From Streptosporangium sp. NBC_01495 (GTDB taxonomy: Bacteria; Actinomycetota; Actinomycetes; Streptosporangiales; Streptosporangiaceae): 64,000 bases of DNA. How positions within the stretch are numbered: position 1 is the stretch's first letter; every line of letters starts with the position of its first letter. The notes under the pieces were generated by a model. That model searched no databases. It saw only the letters and a program-made list of their open reading frames with translations, and was not told the DNA's origin. Below are positions 7,696-15,927 of the stretch, piece by piece. The stretch lies in the NCBI RefSeq assembly GCF_036250735.1, contig NZ_CP109430.1, forward strand, positions 1,736,001 through 1,800,000, written 5' to 3'. The position numbers and the translations under genes were made by a program.

Positions 7696-8511
7696 ATGCA
7701 CCCCTTCTTTGGTCTGCACAAGAAAAGCCTGAGCAAGTACCTCCCGCGTAACAACGCCCCCCTCAAGCGCGGCTTCGTCGCCGCCACCCTCGTCGGTGCG
7801 AGCGTCCTCGCCTCCGTCGGCGTCGCCTCGGCGCTTCCGGCCCACGCCTTGGCGGCCCCCACCCGCCTCGCCGCCGACCCCGCGGTCGGTGCGCCGGCCG
7901 GTGCCGAGGCCGTCCTCCTCCAGGGTGCGACCACGGCCTCCTACTTCTGGGACGACTCCTCCGGCCGGGCCGGTGACACCGGACTGCCCGCCAGTGGCAG
8001 GCCGATGCAGAAGGGCATGATCGCCAGCCCGAGCTGGCCCCTGCTCACCGAGGGCTACATCCTCTACAAGGGCAAGAAGGCCAGGTTCTTCGTCGGCGAC
8101 CGCGGTCCGGGTAACCCCTCGAACCAGGGCATCATGGTCGACATCGACGCCAAGACCTTCGCCGACCTGACCGGCGGCACGTTCAACGCCGGCACGCTCG
8201 GCGTGGACGGCAACGGTGGCATGGGCCACATCGACATCCAGTACGTGGTCACCAAGTGGGGCGACGGCACGGGGATCAAGAACCACCCCGTGGCGTTCTC
8301 CACCGGTGCCTGGGGCCGCAAGGACACCAGCCCGGCCAGGCCGCCGGCGACCGTCTTCGCCATGGCGAGGCAGCTGGGGATAGGCCTGAAGACCCAGCTG
8401 GTGAGCGCCGAGGCGCGGCCGTGGATCGGCAAGCCCAAGGTCATGGTCGAGCCCGTCTCCGCGCACGTCCCGACCGGCACGGCCGCCGGGCCCGGCGTCG
8501 GGAAGAACTGA
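7696..8511 (+). CDS. Secreted double-psi beta-barrel-like cell-wall protein
   Basis: 271 aa from ATG 7696. A basic N-terminus is followed by a Sec signal (FVAATLVGASVLASVGVASA) and a likely cleavage after AHA. The mature part contains TGLPASGRPMQKGMIA, FFVGDRGPGNPSNQG and MVDIDAKTFADLTGG, resembling RlpA/3D-type double-psi barrels in lytic transglycosylases and expansin-like proteins. It is expected outside the membrane, acting on or binding peptidoglycan. The c-di-AMP riboswitch upstream supports a wall-remodelling role. Catalytic residues are not certain and the SD is weak, so an alternative upstream start cannot be excluded. Confidence 0.65.
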   Translation: MHPFFGLHKKSLSKYLPRNNAPLKRGFVAATLVGASVLASVGVASALPAHALAAPTRLAADPAVGAPAGAEAVLLQGATTASYFWDDSSGRAGDTGLPASGRPMQKGMIASPSWPLLTEGYILYKGKKARFFVGDRGPGNPSNQGIMVDIDAKTFADLTGGTFNAGTLGVDGNGGMGHIDIQYVVTKWGDGTGIKNHPVAFSTGAWGRKDTSPARPPATVFAMARQLGIGLKTQLVSAEARPWIGKPKVMVEPVSAHVPTGTAAGPGVGKN

Positions 8512-8777
8512 CCCCGCTCGCGCGAGAACCGGGCCGATGCCGACCCCGTTCACGCGAGCGGGCCGATCCGGAAGGACCGGCTCGCGCGGGGGCCGTCCGA
8601 GAAACGACCGATCCGCTCACGCGCACTCGCGAAGGCCGGGGCGGGGCCTGACGAGGGGCCGCGGCCCGCTCGCGCGAGGGCGATCCTGGGACACCGGTGG
8701 GGACCACCCCGCCGGTGTCGCGTTTCCCCCCGAATGGCATTCTGTCCCGCACAACCAGTACGGACGGTAGGAGTGCC

Positions 8778-9638
8778 ATGACTCTGCGAGCCCCGGCGAA
8801 CGGCATCGAGATCGCCTACGAGACCTTCGGCTCTCCGGAGGCTCGCCCCCTCCTGCTGATCACGGGCCTCGGCTGCCAGATGATCCAGTGGGACGACAGG
8901 TTCTGCGAGCTGCTCGCGGACCGCGGCTACCACGCGGTGCGCTTCGACAACCGCGACAGCGGCGAGAGCACCCACCTCGCCGAGGCGGGGACGCCCGCCC
9001 TGGACGGGAGCGGGGAGGTCCCCTACCTGCTGGACGACATGGCCGACGACGCCGCCGGGCTGCTCGACGCGCTCGGCTGGGACACGGCCCACGTGGTCGG
9101 CCTCTCGATGGGCGGGATGATCGCGCAGTCACTCGCGATCCGCCACCCGCACCGGATGCGCAGTCTCACCTCGATCATGTCCACGCCGAGCCCGCAGGCC
9201 GCCCTGCTGACCGACCCGGACGTGCTCATGCCGGCCTTCACGCCCGACCGCGAGAGCGCGATCCGGCGGGCCCTCGACAACTGCGCCGTCGTCGGCTCGC
9301 CCGGCTACCCGTTCGACCGGGAGTGGAACGCCGAGATCGCCGGGCTGGGCTACGACCGGTCGTACGACCCGGCGGGCACGGCCAGGCAGGTGGCCGCGAT
9401 CATGGCCTCCGGTGACCGTGCGCCCCGGCTCAAGGAGCTCGCGATTCCGGCTCTCGTGCTGCACGGGGAGGACGACCCGCTCGTCCCGCTGCCCGCCGGA
9501 ATCGCCACGGCCGACGCGATCCCCGGCGCTCGGCTGATCACCTTCCCCGGCATGGGCCACGACCTGCCCGCCGAGCTCTGGCCCTCCTTCGTCGACGCGA
9601 TCGACGAACTCACCACCTTCGCGGACTCGGGACGGTGA
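8778..9638 (+). CDS. Alpha/beta hydrolase
   Basis: 286 aa from ATG 8778, preceded by GGTAGGAG. The fold is clear: RFDNRDSGEST oxyanion region, nucleophile elbow GLSMGG (about residues 112-117), the acid in LVLHGEDDPLVP and the His in GMGHDLP near the C-terminus. The nearest described groups are aromatic-polyketide esterases (DnrP/RdmC type) and generic esterases. The natural substrate is unknown. It is a single gene, convergent with the roadblock cluster. Confidence 0.88.
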   Translation: MTLRAPANGIEIAYETFGSPEARPLLLITGLGCQMIQWDDRFCELLADRGYHAVRFDNRDSGESTHLAEAGTPALDGSGEVPYLLDDMADDAAGLLDALGWDTAHVVGLSMGGMIAQSLAIRHPHRMRSLTSIMSTPSPQAALLTDPDVLMPAFTPDRESAIRRALDNCAVVGSPGYPFDREWNAEIAGLGYDRSYDPAGTARQVAAIMASGDRAPRLKELAIPALVLHGEDDPLVPLPAGIATADAIPGARLITFPGMGHDLPAELWPSFVDAIDELTTFADSGR

Positions 9639-9820
9639 CCTCCGGCACGCCCGTCACCGCCCTCCCAGGACGGTGACCTCCGGCACGTTCGTCACCGGCT
9701 TTCTCCGTACGGTGTCCGGCACGTTCGTCACCGTCTCGTCAGGGCGGTGGGCTCCGGCACGTCCCCACCGCTCCGCACGGTGGGCTCCGGTACGCCCGTC
9801 ACCGGTCTCCTCGGGTGGGC
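9632..9820. repeat. Degenerate tandem repeats, about 38-bp period
   Basis: Around five imperfect units built on cggtgacctccggcacg followed by tcgtcaccg fill the space after the hydrolase. The first two units are spaced 38 bp (9631 and 9669). The period is not a multiple of three, and this is a convergent, non-coding interval. Confidence 0.8.
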
Positions 9821-9821
9821 C

Positions 9822-9861
9822 CCGGTGCGGTCCGCGCCTCCCGGGGCGCGGGCCGCACCGG
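9822..9861. terminator. Strong hairpin between convergent genes
   Basis: The 17-bp stem has one G-T pair (ccggtgcgg-t-ccgcgcc paired with ggcgcgg-g-ccgcaccgg) and a loop of about 6 nt. It lies between the hydrolase end and the roadblock gene end, so it can serve both strands. There is no long T-run, as is common in actinomycetes. Confidence 0.75.
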
Positions 9862-9865
9862 AGGA

Positions 9866-10237
9866 TCAGACTTCGAGCTTCTCCTCGATGCCGCGCAGGG
9901 TGTGCCGCGCGAGCGCGAGGTTGGCCCGGTTCCGGTCGAGAGCCAGGTAGAGGAAGAGCCCTTTGCCGCTCCGGCCCGAGATCGGGCGGATCACGTGGTA
10001 CTGCGTGCCGAGCGTGATGAGGATGTCCTCGATGCCGTCCTTGAGGCCGAGCGACTCCATGGTCCGCATCTTGGCCTTGACGACCTCGGTGTTACCCGCG
10101 GCCGCGATCTGGAGGTCGAGGTCCTTGGACCCGCCGAGCGCGCCCAGCGCCATCCCGCTGTTGTAGTCGACGACGACCGCGCCGATGGCACCGTCGATCG
10201 TCATCATCTCCTTGAGCGAGATGTCCATGTTGCCCAT
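9866..10237 (-). CDS. Roadblock/LC7 domain protein
   Basis: 123 aa, a single roadblock/LC7 fold. The start MGNMDISLKEMMTIDG leads into the strand GAVVVDYNSGMALG, and the end ARHTLRGIEEKLEV is helical. Family members are small regulatory partners of GTPases (MglB-like). It is the last gene of a four-gene minus-strand cluster with two other roadblock proteins and a DUF4388 protein, 12 nt after the preceding gene. No GTPase gene lies in the cluster. Confidence 0.85.
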   Translation of the reverse strand: MGNMDISLKEMMTIDGAIGAVVVDYNSGMALGALGGSKDLDLQIAAAGNTEVVKAKMRTMESLGLKDGIEDILITLGTQYHVIRPISGRSGKGLFLYLALDRNRANLALARHTLRGIEEKLEV

Positions 10238-10249
10238 TACTGTCTCCGA

Positions 10250-10630
10250 TCACTGGGATATCGATGTGCGCGAGCTGACGGCGGCCAGCCTGGCCGCCGT
10301 CTTGCGGCCCTCCAGCCGGAGCAGCCCGAGGTTGGTCCCCGGGCGCGCCAGGACTGTGAGAACGATCTTGGGTCCGGCGGCGTAGAACGCCGCGTAGCCG
10401 TTGGTGCCGGAGATCAGCGTCTCCTCGAAGGTGCCCTTGCCGGCCATGCTCGTCATCCGGCGGCTCAGGGCCAGCACCGCGGAGGACAGCGCGCCGGTCT
10501 GCTCGGTGTCGCTCTCCAGGTCGCTCGCTATCGTCAGACCGTCGACGCTGCACGCGATGCTCCCGTTCACGTCGGGTACGCGTTCTCGCAGCACCGCCAT
10601 TTCGCGGCGTATCTCCTCACGCAGTTCCAC
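10250..10630 (-). CDS. Roadblock/LC7 domain protein
   Basis: 126 aa if started at GTG 10630. A perfect AGGAGG at 10637-10642 is 6 nt from this GTG but directly abuts the ATG at 10636; an ATG at 10678 would add 16 residues. The protein has the roadblock pattern (VNGSIACSVDGLTIASDLES, then LILRPG-like strands) and resembles its two neighbours in length and layout. It probably forms homo- or heterodimers with them. The partner GTPase is unknown. Confidence 0.83.
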   Translation of the reverse strand: MELREEIRREMAVLRERVPDVNGSIACSVDGLTIASDLESDTEQTGALSSAVLALSRRMTSMAGKGTFEETLISGTNGYAAFYAAGPKIVLTVLARPGTNLGLLRLEGRKTAARLAAVSSRTSISQ

Positions 10631-10688
10631 CGGCATCCTCCTTCCGATCAGCTTCAGCGTCCGCAGCCTTATCGGCATGTGACCGGGC

Positions 10689-11564
10689 TCAAGTCATTGC
10701 CTCCAATGCGTTCCTGAGCCGGATGAGCAGGTTGACGTCGGCCGGGTCCCCGTTCGCCCTGGGGAGCCACTCCGACGTCTCCGGAGAGCCCGTCCCGGCC
10801 GCCGGGATCTCCGTGGCCCCCCTCGTCCGCCTGGGCAGCGGGTCCGGCGCGGCGGGGGCCTCGGGAGCGTCGGCCGGACCGTGCTCCGGGAGACGGAGCA
10901 GCCCGGACGAGGCGAGCTGTCGTACGGCGAGCAGCACCGAGTACGCGGGACGGCCCAGCTTGCGCGCCAGGTCGGCCGGGGTCGCCGTGGAGTCGGCGCC
11001 GACCAGCACCTCCCACTGGAGCGCGCTCAGCACCACCCGCTGGGCGCTGATGCGCCCCAGCGGAACGACCGGGAGCGTGTCCAGCTCCGCGGACGGCCAG
11101 GTCTGTTCCAACTGTGCCTTCCTCCGCTCGCACTCCCGGAGCAGGCCGGTCGCGTCGAAGTACCACTGCGGTCCGAGCCAGTGCCGCTCTCCCCGCCGGA
11201 ACCTGGGCCGGTGCCCGGTGGCCTGCAGCAGGAAGTACGCGGCGTCGAGCACCGTGCTCAGCACGCAGAACTCCAGCTCGCCCCTGGTGAGCAGGCCCTG
11301 GGCGATCAGCCGCTCGCCACCCGTCGGCTGTGGGGTCCCCGGGTCCGGCCGCCGGCGGGTGGCGGCCTGCCTGGTCCGCCGTACGGCGTGGGCGGATATC
11401 CCGCGGCAGGCGCCCAGAAGATCCTCCAGCCGGGGGGCGGACGCGCTCTCGGCGTAGGTCACGCGGCCGTCGGTGAGGTAGATGACCCCCGCCCTGCCGA
11501 GCCGCAGGGAGCCGGTGGCGTGGTCGCCGGCGAGCCCGCTGAGGATGTTCTCGACGCTCGGCAT
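10689..11564 (-). CDS. DUF4388 (PATAN) domain protein
   Basis: 291 aa. The N-terminus (SGLAGDHATGSLRLG, then GVIYLTDGRVTYAES) matches the DUF4388/PATAN pattern found in two-component and GTPase-linked proteins. The middle (residues about 150-230) looks like a winged-helix region ending LARKLGRPAYSVLLAVRQLA. The C-terminal 60 residues are Pro/Ala-rich and low complexity. It lies 4 nt after the upstream roadblock gene, so the two are likely co-translated. It may be a scaffold or transcription-linked partner for the roadblock proteins. Confidence 0.7.
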   Translation of the reverse strand: MPSVENILSGLAGDHATGSLRLGRAGVIYLTDGRVTYAESASAPRLEDLLGACRGISAHAVRRTRQAATRRRPDPGTPQPTGGERLIAQGLLTRGELEFCVLSTVLDAAYFLLQATGHRPRFRRGERHWLGPQWYFDATGLLRECERRKAQLEQTWPSAELDTLPVVPLGRISAQRVVLSALQWEVLVGADSTATPADLARKLGRPAYSVLLAVRQLASSGLLRLPEHGPADAPEAPAAPDPLPRRTRGATEIPAAGTGSPETSEWLPRANGDPADVNLLIRLRNALEAMT

Positions 11565-11568
11565 GATT

Positions 11569-11949
11569 TCACGTTGATATCAGACGGCCGGAAAGGGCCT
11601 GGAGACGGTGGCGGGCCAGCGCCAGGTTCGAGCGTTCGAGATCGAGCCTGACGTAAATGACCAGTGGGCCGTCGAAAAGCGTTTCCAGCGGCCTCAGTAA
11701 ATGGTGTCCGCCGTCCGTGGTTATGATCATGTCGTTGATCCGGACCGTACCGCCGGGCGAGGTGGCGGCGAGCCCGTCGAGCGTCGCGCGCAGGGTCTCG
11801 CTCAGCCCCGCGGCCGACCTCTCCACGTCGGCGTGGCGGCTCGCGCCACCGGTGGCCACGGCGGTTCCGCTGGTCTGATCGATGAGGATCGCGTCCAGGG
11901 CGCCGGGGATGGACATCACCTCGGTGAGGCAGTCTTCGATTCCGAGCAC
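11569..11949 (-). CDS. Roadblock/LC7 domain protein
   Basis: 126 aa from GTG 11949, which has a GAGGGAGAG purine tract a few nt upstream and aligns with the starts of the two paralogues. An ATG at 12015 would add 22 unrelated residues. The fold is visible as VMSIPGALDAILIDQTSG and the closing helix LALARHRLQALSGRL. It is the first gene of the roadblock/DUF4388 cluster. Confidence 0.82.
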   Translation of the reverse strand: MLGIEDCLTEVMSIPGALDAILIDQTSGTAVATGGASRHADVERSAAGLSETLRATLDGLAATSPGGTVRINDMIITTDGGHHLLRPLETLFDGPLVIYVRLDLERSNLALARHRLQALSGRLIST

Positions 11950-12093
11950 GTACTCTCCCTCGCCGGCGACTTCGAGCGTCGCCCGGTCAGCGTAGGGAAA
12001 TTCCCCGGAGACCACCGTCCCTGGCTAGGGATTTGATAGGAGAAGACATAGGATTCACCACCCGGGTGGGAAGTTATCCATCCCGAGTGGAAA

Positions 12094-13314
12094 TCAACCG
12101 GTTAGGTCATCGGCGATGAGTGCCTTTTCGTCCGGCTTGAAAATAAGAATGTTCTTCACGTAGGAATTCACCGCGGCGGGCAGGCCGACGTCGTTCCCGG
12201 CCTCCTCCGACATGTACCAGCGGTGGTCGAGCACCTCGTGGAAGAACTGGGCGGGCTCCAGCTTGCCGCGCATCTCCGGGGGCACGGCCTGCACCGTGGG
12301 CTGGAAGACCTCGGCCAGCCAGCGGTGGGCCACGATCGCCTCGTCCTCGTGGCGGAGGCCGTGCGACACGCGGAAGGAGTCGAGGTCGTTGAGGAGCCGC
12401 CTGGCCTGGTTCTCCTCCACGTCCAGGCCGGTCAGCCGCAGCAGCCTGCGCTGGTGGTGCCCGGCGTCCACGACCTTGGGCCGGACGATGAGCCGCCCGG
12501 TGCCCGCCTTGCGGCGGACCATCATCTCGGCGACGTCGAACCCCAGGGAGTTCAGCCGGCGGATCCGCTGGTCGATCATGTGCCAGTCGACCTCGTCGAT
12601 GATGTCGTCGGAGGTGAGCTCGCTCCAGAGCCGGTGGTAGCGCCGGCAGACCGAGTCGGCGACCTGCTCGGGGTCGATGGAGGCGTGCAGCAGCCCGCCC
12701 GCCTCCAGGTCGAGCATCTCGCCGAAGATGTTGGTGTGCGCCACCTCGATGTCGTACAGCCGCTGGCCCTCGCTGATCATGGGATGCAGCTCGCCGGTCT
12801 CGGCGTCGACGAGGTAGGCGGCGAAGGAGCCCGCGTCCCGGCGGAACAGGACGTTCGACAGCGAGCAGTCGCCCCAGTAGAAGCCGCTGATGTGCAGCCG
12901 TACGAGCAGCACGGCCAGGGCGTCGAGCAGCCGGTTGAGCGTCTCGGGCCGGACCGTCCCCGACATGACCGCGCGGTAGGGCAGGGAGAACTGCAGGTGC
13001 TGGGTGATGAGCGCCGAGTCGAGCGGCTCGCCGTCCGCGCCGGTCCGCCCGGTGACCACGGCCACCGGCTCGACGGACGGGGTGTCCATCCGGCTCAGGT
13101 CCCACAGCAGGCGATACTCGCGCTTGGCGTAGTACTCGCTGATCTCCTTGATCGCGTACACCTTGCCCGACAGGCGGGCGAAGCGCACCACGTGCCGGGA
13201 GATGCCGCGGGGCAGGGAGACCAGGCGGTGCTCGGGCCACTGCTCCAGCGGGACGTCCCAGGGCAGGCGGATGAGGTCCGGATCGCTCGGCGTGCCGGTG
13301 AGCTGGAGGGGCAT
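12094..13314 (-). CDS. DUF4032 domain protein (kinase-like fold)
   Basis: 406 aa, full length for the actinobacterial DUF4032 family. The N-terminal half is kinase-like: VYAIKEISEYYAKREYRLL carries an ATP-lysine-type motif, and GDCSLSNVLF resembles a catalytic loop, followed by LVDAETGEL. The DUF4032 region forms the second half. The family is annotated as lipopolysaccharide-kinase-like but its substrate is unknown. It is encoded alone between the roadblock cluster and the aldolase. Confidence 0.8.
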   Translation of the reverse strand: MPLQLTGTPSDPDLIRLPWDVPLEQWPEHRLVSLPRGISRHVVRFARLSGKVYAIKEISEYYAKREYRLLWDLSRMDTPSVEPVAVVTGRTGADGEPLDSALITQHLQFSLPYRAVMSGTVRPETLNRLLDALAVLLVRLHISGFYWGDCSLSNVLFRRDAGSFAAYLVDAETGELHPMISEGQRLYDIEVAHTNIFGEMLDLEAGGLLHASIDPEQVADSVCRRYHRLWSELTSDDIIDEVDWHMIDQRIRRLNSLGFDVAEMMVRRKAGTGRLIVRPKVVDAGHHQRRLLRLTGLDVEENQARRLLNDLDSFRVSHGLRHEDEAIVAHRWLAEVFQPTVQAVPPEMRGKLEPAQFFHEVLDHRWYMSEEAGNDVGLPAAVNSYVKNILIFKPDEKALIADDLTG

Positions 13315-13487
13315 GGGGTCAAGTCCTCGCGACGGGGAGTCCGGTGGTGTGCCGGACGGGCGGATGGTCGCGCCGCGGCCGGTTCCCGCGGCGAGGCGGT
13401 CGGGGGTGGGAAAGGTCGGGGCGGGTGGACGTTCGCGGGGTCGGTTCTCACGGCGAGGCGGTGCCGGAGATCACCGGTGATCGGGGG
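13315..13487. repeat. Degenerate spacer repeats
   Basis: The element agtcctcgcgacgggg occurs at both ends of this spacer (near 13320 and 13490), with ggcgaggcggt twice between them. It looks like a partially decayed duplication between the aldolase and DUF4032 genes. Confidence 0.55.
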
Positions 13488-14135
13488 TCAGTCCTCGCGA
13501 CGGGGGAAGGCGGGCGGGTCGAGGGCGCGCCGGACCACCGCGGCGAGCTGCTCCTCGGTGAGCACCCGGGGCTCGCCGACGCTCCTGGCCCGGACGTAGA
13601 CCTCGCAGAGCCACTCCAGCAGCCGGGTCGCCTCGAAGGCCCTGTCCAGGTCGTCGCCGATCGTGACCCCGCCGTGGTTGGCCAGCAGCGCGGCACGCCT
13701 GTCCTTGAGCGCGGCCCTGACGGAGGCGGCGAGCTCGGGGGTGCCGTAGGTGGCGTACTCGGCGACCCTGACGGTCCCGCCGAGCAGCAGGACGTTGTAG
13801 TGGATCGGCGGCAGCTCGCTCATCGTCGTGGCGACCACGGTGCCGAAGACGGAGTGGGTGTGCACGACGGCGCCGGCGCCGGTGGTCGTATAGACCGCCA
13901 GGTGCATGGGGGTCTCCGACGAGGGTCGCAGGTCGCCCTCGACGAGGTGTCCCTCGATGTCGACGACCGGGCAGGCCTCCGGCTCCAGCCGGTCCAGGGC
14001 GACGCCGCTGGGCGTCACGGCGACCAGATCGCCCGCGCGCACGCTGAGATTTCCCGCGGTCCCGACGACCAGTCCGGTCGTGGCGGCCCGGTGGCCGTAC
14101 TCACACAGCAGGCGGCGCTGCTCGGCCAGCAACAT
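13488..14135 (-). CDS. Class II aldolase (fuculose-phosphate aldolase type)
   Basis: 215 aa from ATG 14135. The family signature is clear: GTAGNLSVR near the N-terminus, SSETPMHLAVY, and the zinc-binding HTHSVF, with a third ligand in LLANHGGV. These enzymes cleave fuculose-1-phosphate or related ketose phosphates to DHAP and an aldehyde. A second ATG at 14180 would start 3 bp from a DasR-like palindrome. It is divergent from ngcEFG and shares a promoter region with it, so co-regulation with amino-sugar uptake is likely. The true substrate is unproven. Confidence 0.85.
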   Translation of the reverse strand: MLLAEQRRLLCEYGHRAATTGLVVGTAGNLSVRAGDLVAVTPSGVALDRLEPEACPVVDIEGHLVEGDLRPSSETPMHLAVYTTTGAGAVVHTHSVFGTVVATTMSELPPIHYNVLLLGGTVRVAEYATYGTPELAASVRAALKDRRAALLANHGGVTIGDDLDRAFEATRLLEWLCEVYVRARSVGEPRVLTEEQLAAVVRRALDPPAFPRRED

Positions 14136-14182
14136 GTCCTCAAAAGTAGGGGGTTGCGGTACCGGGCGGCAAACCCTCATTA

Positions 14183-14198
14183 TCTGGTCTAGACCGGT
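14183..14198. promoter_or_regulatory. DasR-type dre site, aldolase side
   Basis: tctggtctagaccggt matches the DasR responsive element (ACTGGTCTAGACCACT) in the central CTGGTCTAGACC. DasR is a GntR-family repressor of GlcNAc and chitin genes, released by phosphorylated amino sugars. It lies just upstream of the aldolase. Confidence 0.75.
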
Positions 14199-14358
14199 TG
14201 TTGCTCATTGATGGCCGGCGAGCATGGTTCCTTTACCTCTTTGTGGACCGTCAGTCAATGGTTTGCAGGGAAATATCGGCTACTATGTGCCGTTCTGTCA
14301 TTGGATTGCACTTCCCTGGCGTTTGGTTTCTACCAGATATGTCGCGAGGACATCACGG

Positions 14359-14374
14359 CTCGGTCTAGACCGGA
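14359..14374. promoter_or_regulatory. DasR-type dre site, ngcE side
   Basis: ctcggtctagaccgga contains the perfect 12-bp palindrome CGGTCTAGACCG and matches the dre core GGTCTAGACC. It sits 9 bp upstream of the putative ngcE -35 box, a good position for repression. Confidence 0.75.
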
Positions 14375-14383
14375 TACGGGCTC

Positions 14384-14413
14384 TTGACGGTGGACTCCGG
14401 GGGTACGTACCTT
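14384..14413 (+). promoter_or_regulatory. Putative ngcE promoter
   Basis: TTGACG (14384-14389) and TACCTT (14408-14413) are spaced 18 bp, matching the vegetative consensus reasonably well. It lies between the dre site and the TTAGGAAA palindrome. Confidence 0.5.
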
Positions 14414-14424
14414 CGGGCAAACGT

Positions 14425-14441
14425 TTAGGAAACTTTCCTAA
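14425..14441. promoter_or_regulatory. Perfect 17-bp palindrome near the ngcE transcription start
   Basis: TTAGGAAACTTTCCTAA is a perfect inverted repeat (8+1+8) about 12 bp downstream of the putative -10 box and 25 bp upstream of the ngcE ATG. It is unlike the dre sites, which suggests a second regulator, possibly of ROK or LacI type. Confidence 0.6.
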
Positions 14442-14466
14442 TTGATCCCCCGTTCAGGAGGGTTAC

Positions 14467-15921
14467 ATGTCCAAATCGGCTGGTACGCCCGGAGATATCA
14501 CTCGGCGGCAGATGCTCCGCCGGATCGGCATGACCGCTCTGATCGCCGGCCCCGGCGCCGGGCTGCTCACCGCCTGCGCCACCGGTGGCACGACCCCCGC
14601 GGCCCCGGCCTCCGCGGCCCCCTCCGCGAGCGGCGCGGTCTCCGCGGCGAACCCGTTCGGCGTCGCCGCCGACGCGCCGCTCGAGGTCGTCATCTTCAAG
14701 GGCGGTCTGGGCGACAGCTACGCGACCGAGGTCCACGAGCCGCTGTACAAGAAGGCGTTCCCGCAGGCCCAGGTCAAGCACGTCGCCACCCAGAAGATCG
14801 CGCAGACCCTGCAGCCGAGGTTCATCGGCGGCGACGTCCCCGACATGATCGCCAACTCCGGCACCGACCTGATGGACAACGGAGCCCTGCAGCAGGAGGG
14901 GCAGCTCCTGGAGCTCACCGAGCTGTGGGACGCCCCCTCGATCGACGACCCGAGCAAGAAGGTGCGCGACATGGTCGCGCCGGGCACCGTCGAGTCCGGC
15001 CTCATCGACGGCAAGCCCTACCTGATGAACTACGTCTTCTCCGCGTACGGCCTCTGGTACGACTCCGCGCTGTTCGAGAAGAACGGCTGGACCCCGCCGA
15101 AGACCTTCGACGAGTTCAAGGCCTTCGCCGAGAAGGCCAAGGCGGCCGGCGTCACCCCGTTCGCGTACGCGGGCAAGAACGCCGCCTACTACGCGTACTG
15201 GATGATCCTCATCTCCGCCGCGAAGATCGAGGGCAACCAGATCCTGATCGACGTCGACAACCTCGTCGACGGTGTCTGGCAGCGCGACTCCATGAAGCAG
15301 TCGGCCGCGGCCTGGGCCGAGATCGCCAAGTACATGGACAAGTCCTTCGAGGACAAGGAGCACACCCAGGTGCAGCTCCAGCAGAACCAGGGCAAGGTCG
15401 CCCTGTACCCCTCCGGCTCCTGGCTGGAGAACGAGCAGAAGGCCCAGACCCCGGAGACCTTCAAGTACGCGCTGACGCCCACCCCCAGCGTCACCGCGGC
15501 CGACAAGATGCCGTTCGAGGCCATCCGCGCCGCCGCCGGCGAGGCCTACATCGTCCCCGCCAAGGGCAAGAACCCCAAGGGCGGCCTGGAGTACCTGCGC
15601 ATCATGCTCTCCAAGGAGGGCGCGCGCGGCTTCACCGAGAAGTCGGGCAACATCACCGTGGTGACCGGTGCCGCCGACGGCCTGGAGTTGACGCCCGGCA
15701 ACGCGAGCCTCAGCGCCGCGCAGACCGCCGCCGGCCAGAACATCGTCACCTTCAGCAACTTCGAGAACTGGTACAAGGAGTTCGAGACCGAGCTGCGCAG
15801 GCAGACCAACGCGCTCCTGTTCGGCCGCATCTCCGCCGACGAGTTCTGCGAGAAGGTGCAGAAGGCGGCCGACAAGACCAAGGCCGACTCCTCCATCACC
15901 AAGCAGAACCGGACGGTGTAG
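14467..15921 (+). CDS. ngcE: N-acetylglucosamine/diacetylchitobiose-binding lipoprotein NgcE
   Basis: 484 aa starting at ATG 14467 with AGGAGGG at 14456. The N-terminus carries a twin-arginine-like RRQMLRR and a lipobox LTAC, so export may be via Tat before lipidation. The body resembles NgcE of Streptomyces olivaceoviridis: DLMDNGALQQEGQL, KVRDMVAPGTVESG, and YGLWYDSALFEKNGW then PPKTFDEF. It binds GlcNAc and chitobiose outside the cell for import through NgcFG. Dre sites upstream support the assignment. Confidence 0.88.
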   Translation: MSKSAGTPGDITRRQMLRRIGMTALIAGPGAGLLTACATGGTTPAAPASAAPSASGAVSAANPFGVAADAPLEVVIFKGGLGDSYATEVHEPLYKKAFPQAQVKHVATQKIAQTLQPRFIGGDVPDMIANSGTDLMDNGALQQEGQLLELTELWDAPSIDDPSKKVRDMVAPGTVESGLIDGKPYLMNYVFSAYGLWYDSALFEKNGWTPPKTFDEFKAFAEKAKAAGVTPFAYAGKNAAYYAYWMILISAAKIEGNQILIDVDNLVDGVWQRDSMKQSAAAWAEIAKYMDKSFEDKEHTQVQLQQNQGKVALYPSGSWLENEQKAQTPETFKYALTPTPSVTAADKMPFEAIRAAAGEAYIVPAKGKNPKGGLEYLRIMLSKEGARGFTEKSGNITVVTGAADGLELTPGNASLSAAQTAAGQNIVTFSNFENWYKEFETELRRQTNALLFGRISADEFCEKVQKAADKTKADSSITKQNRTV

Positions 15922-15927
15922 TTCCCG

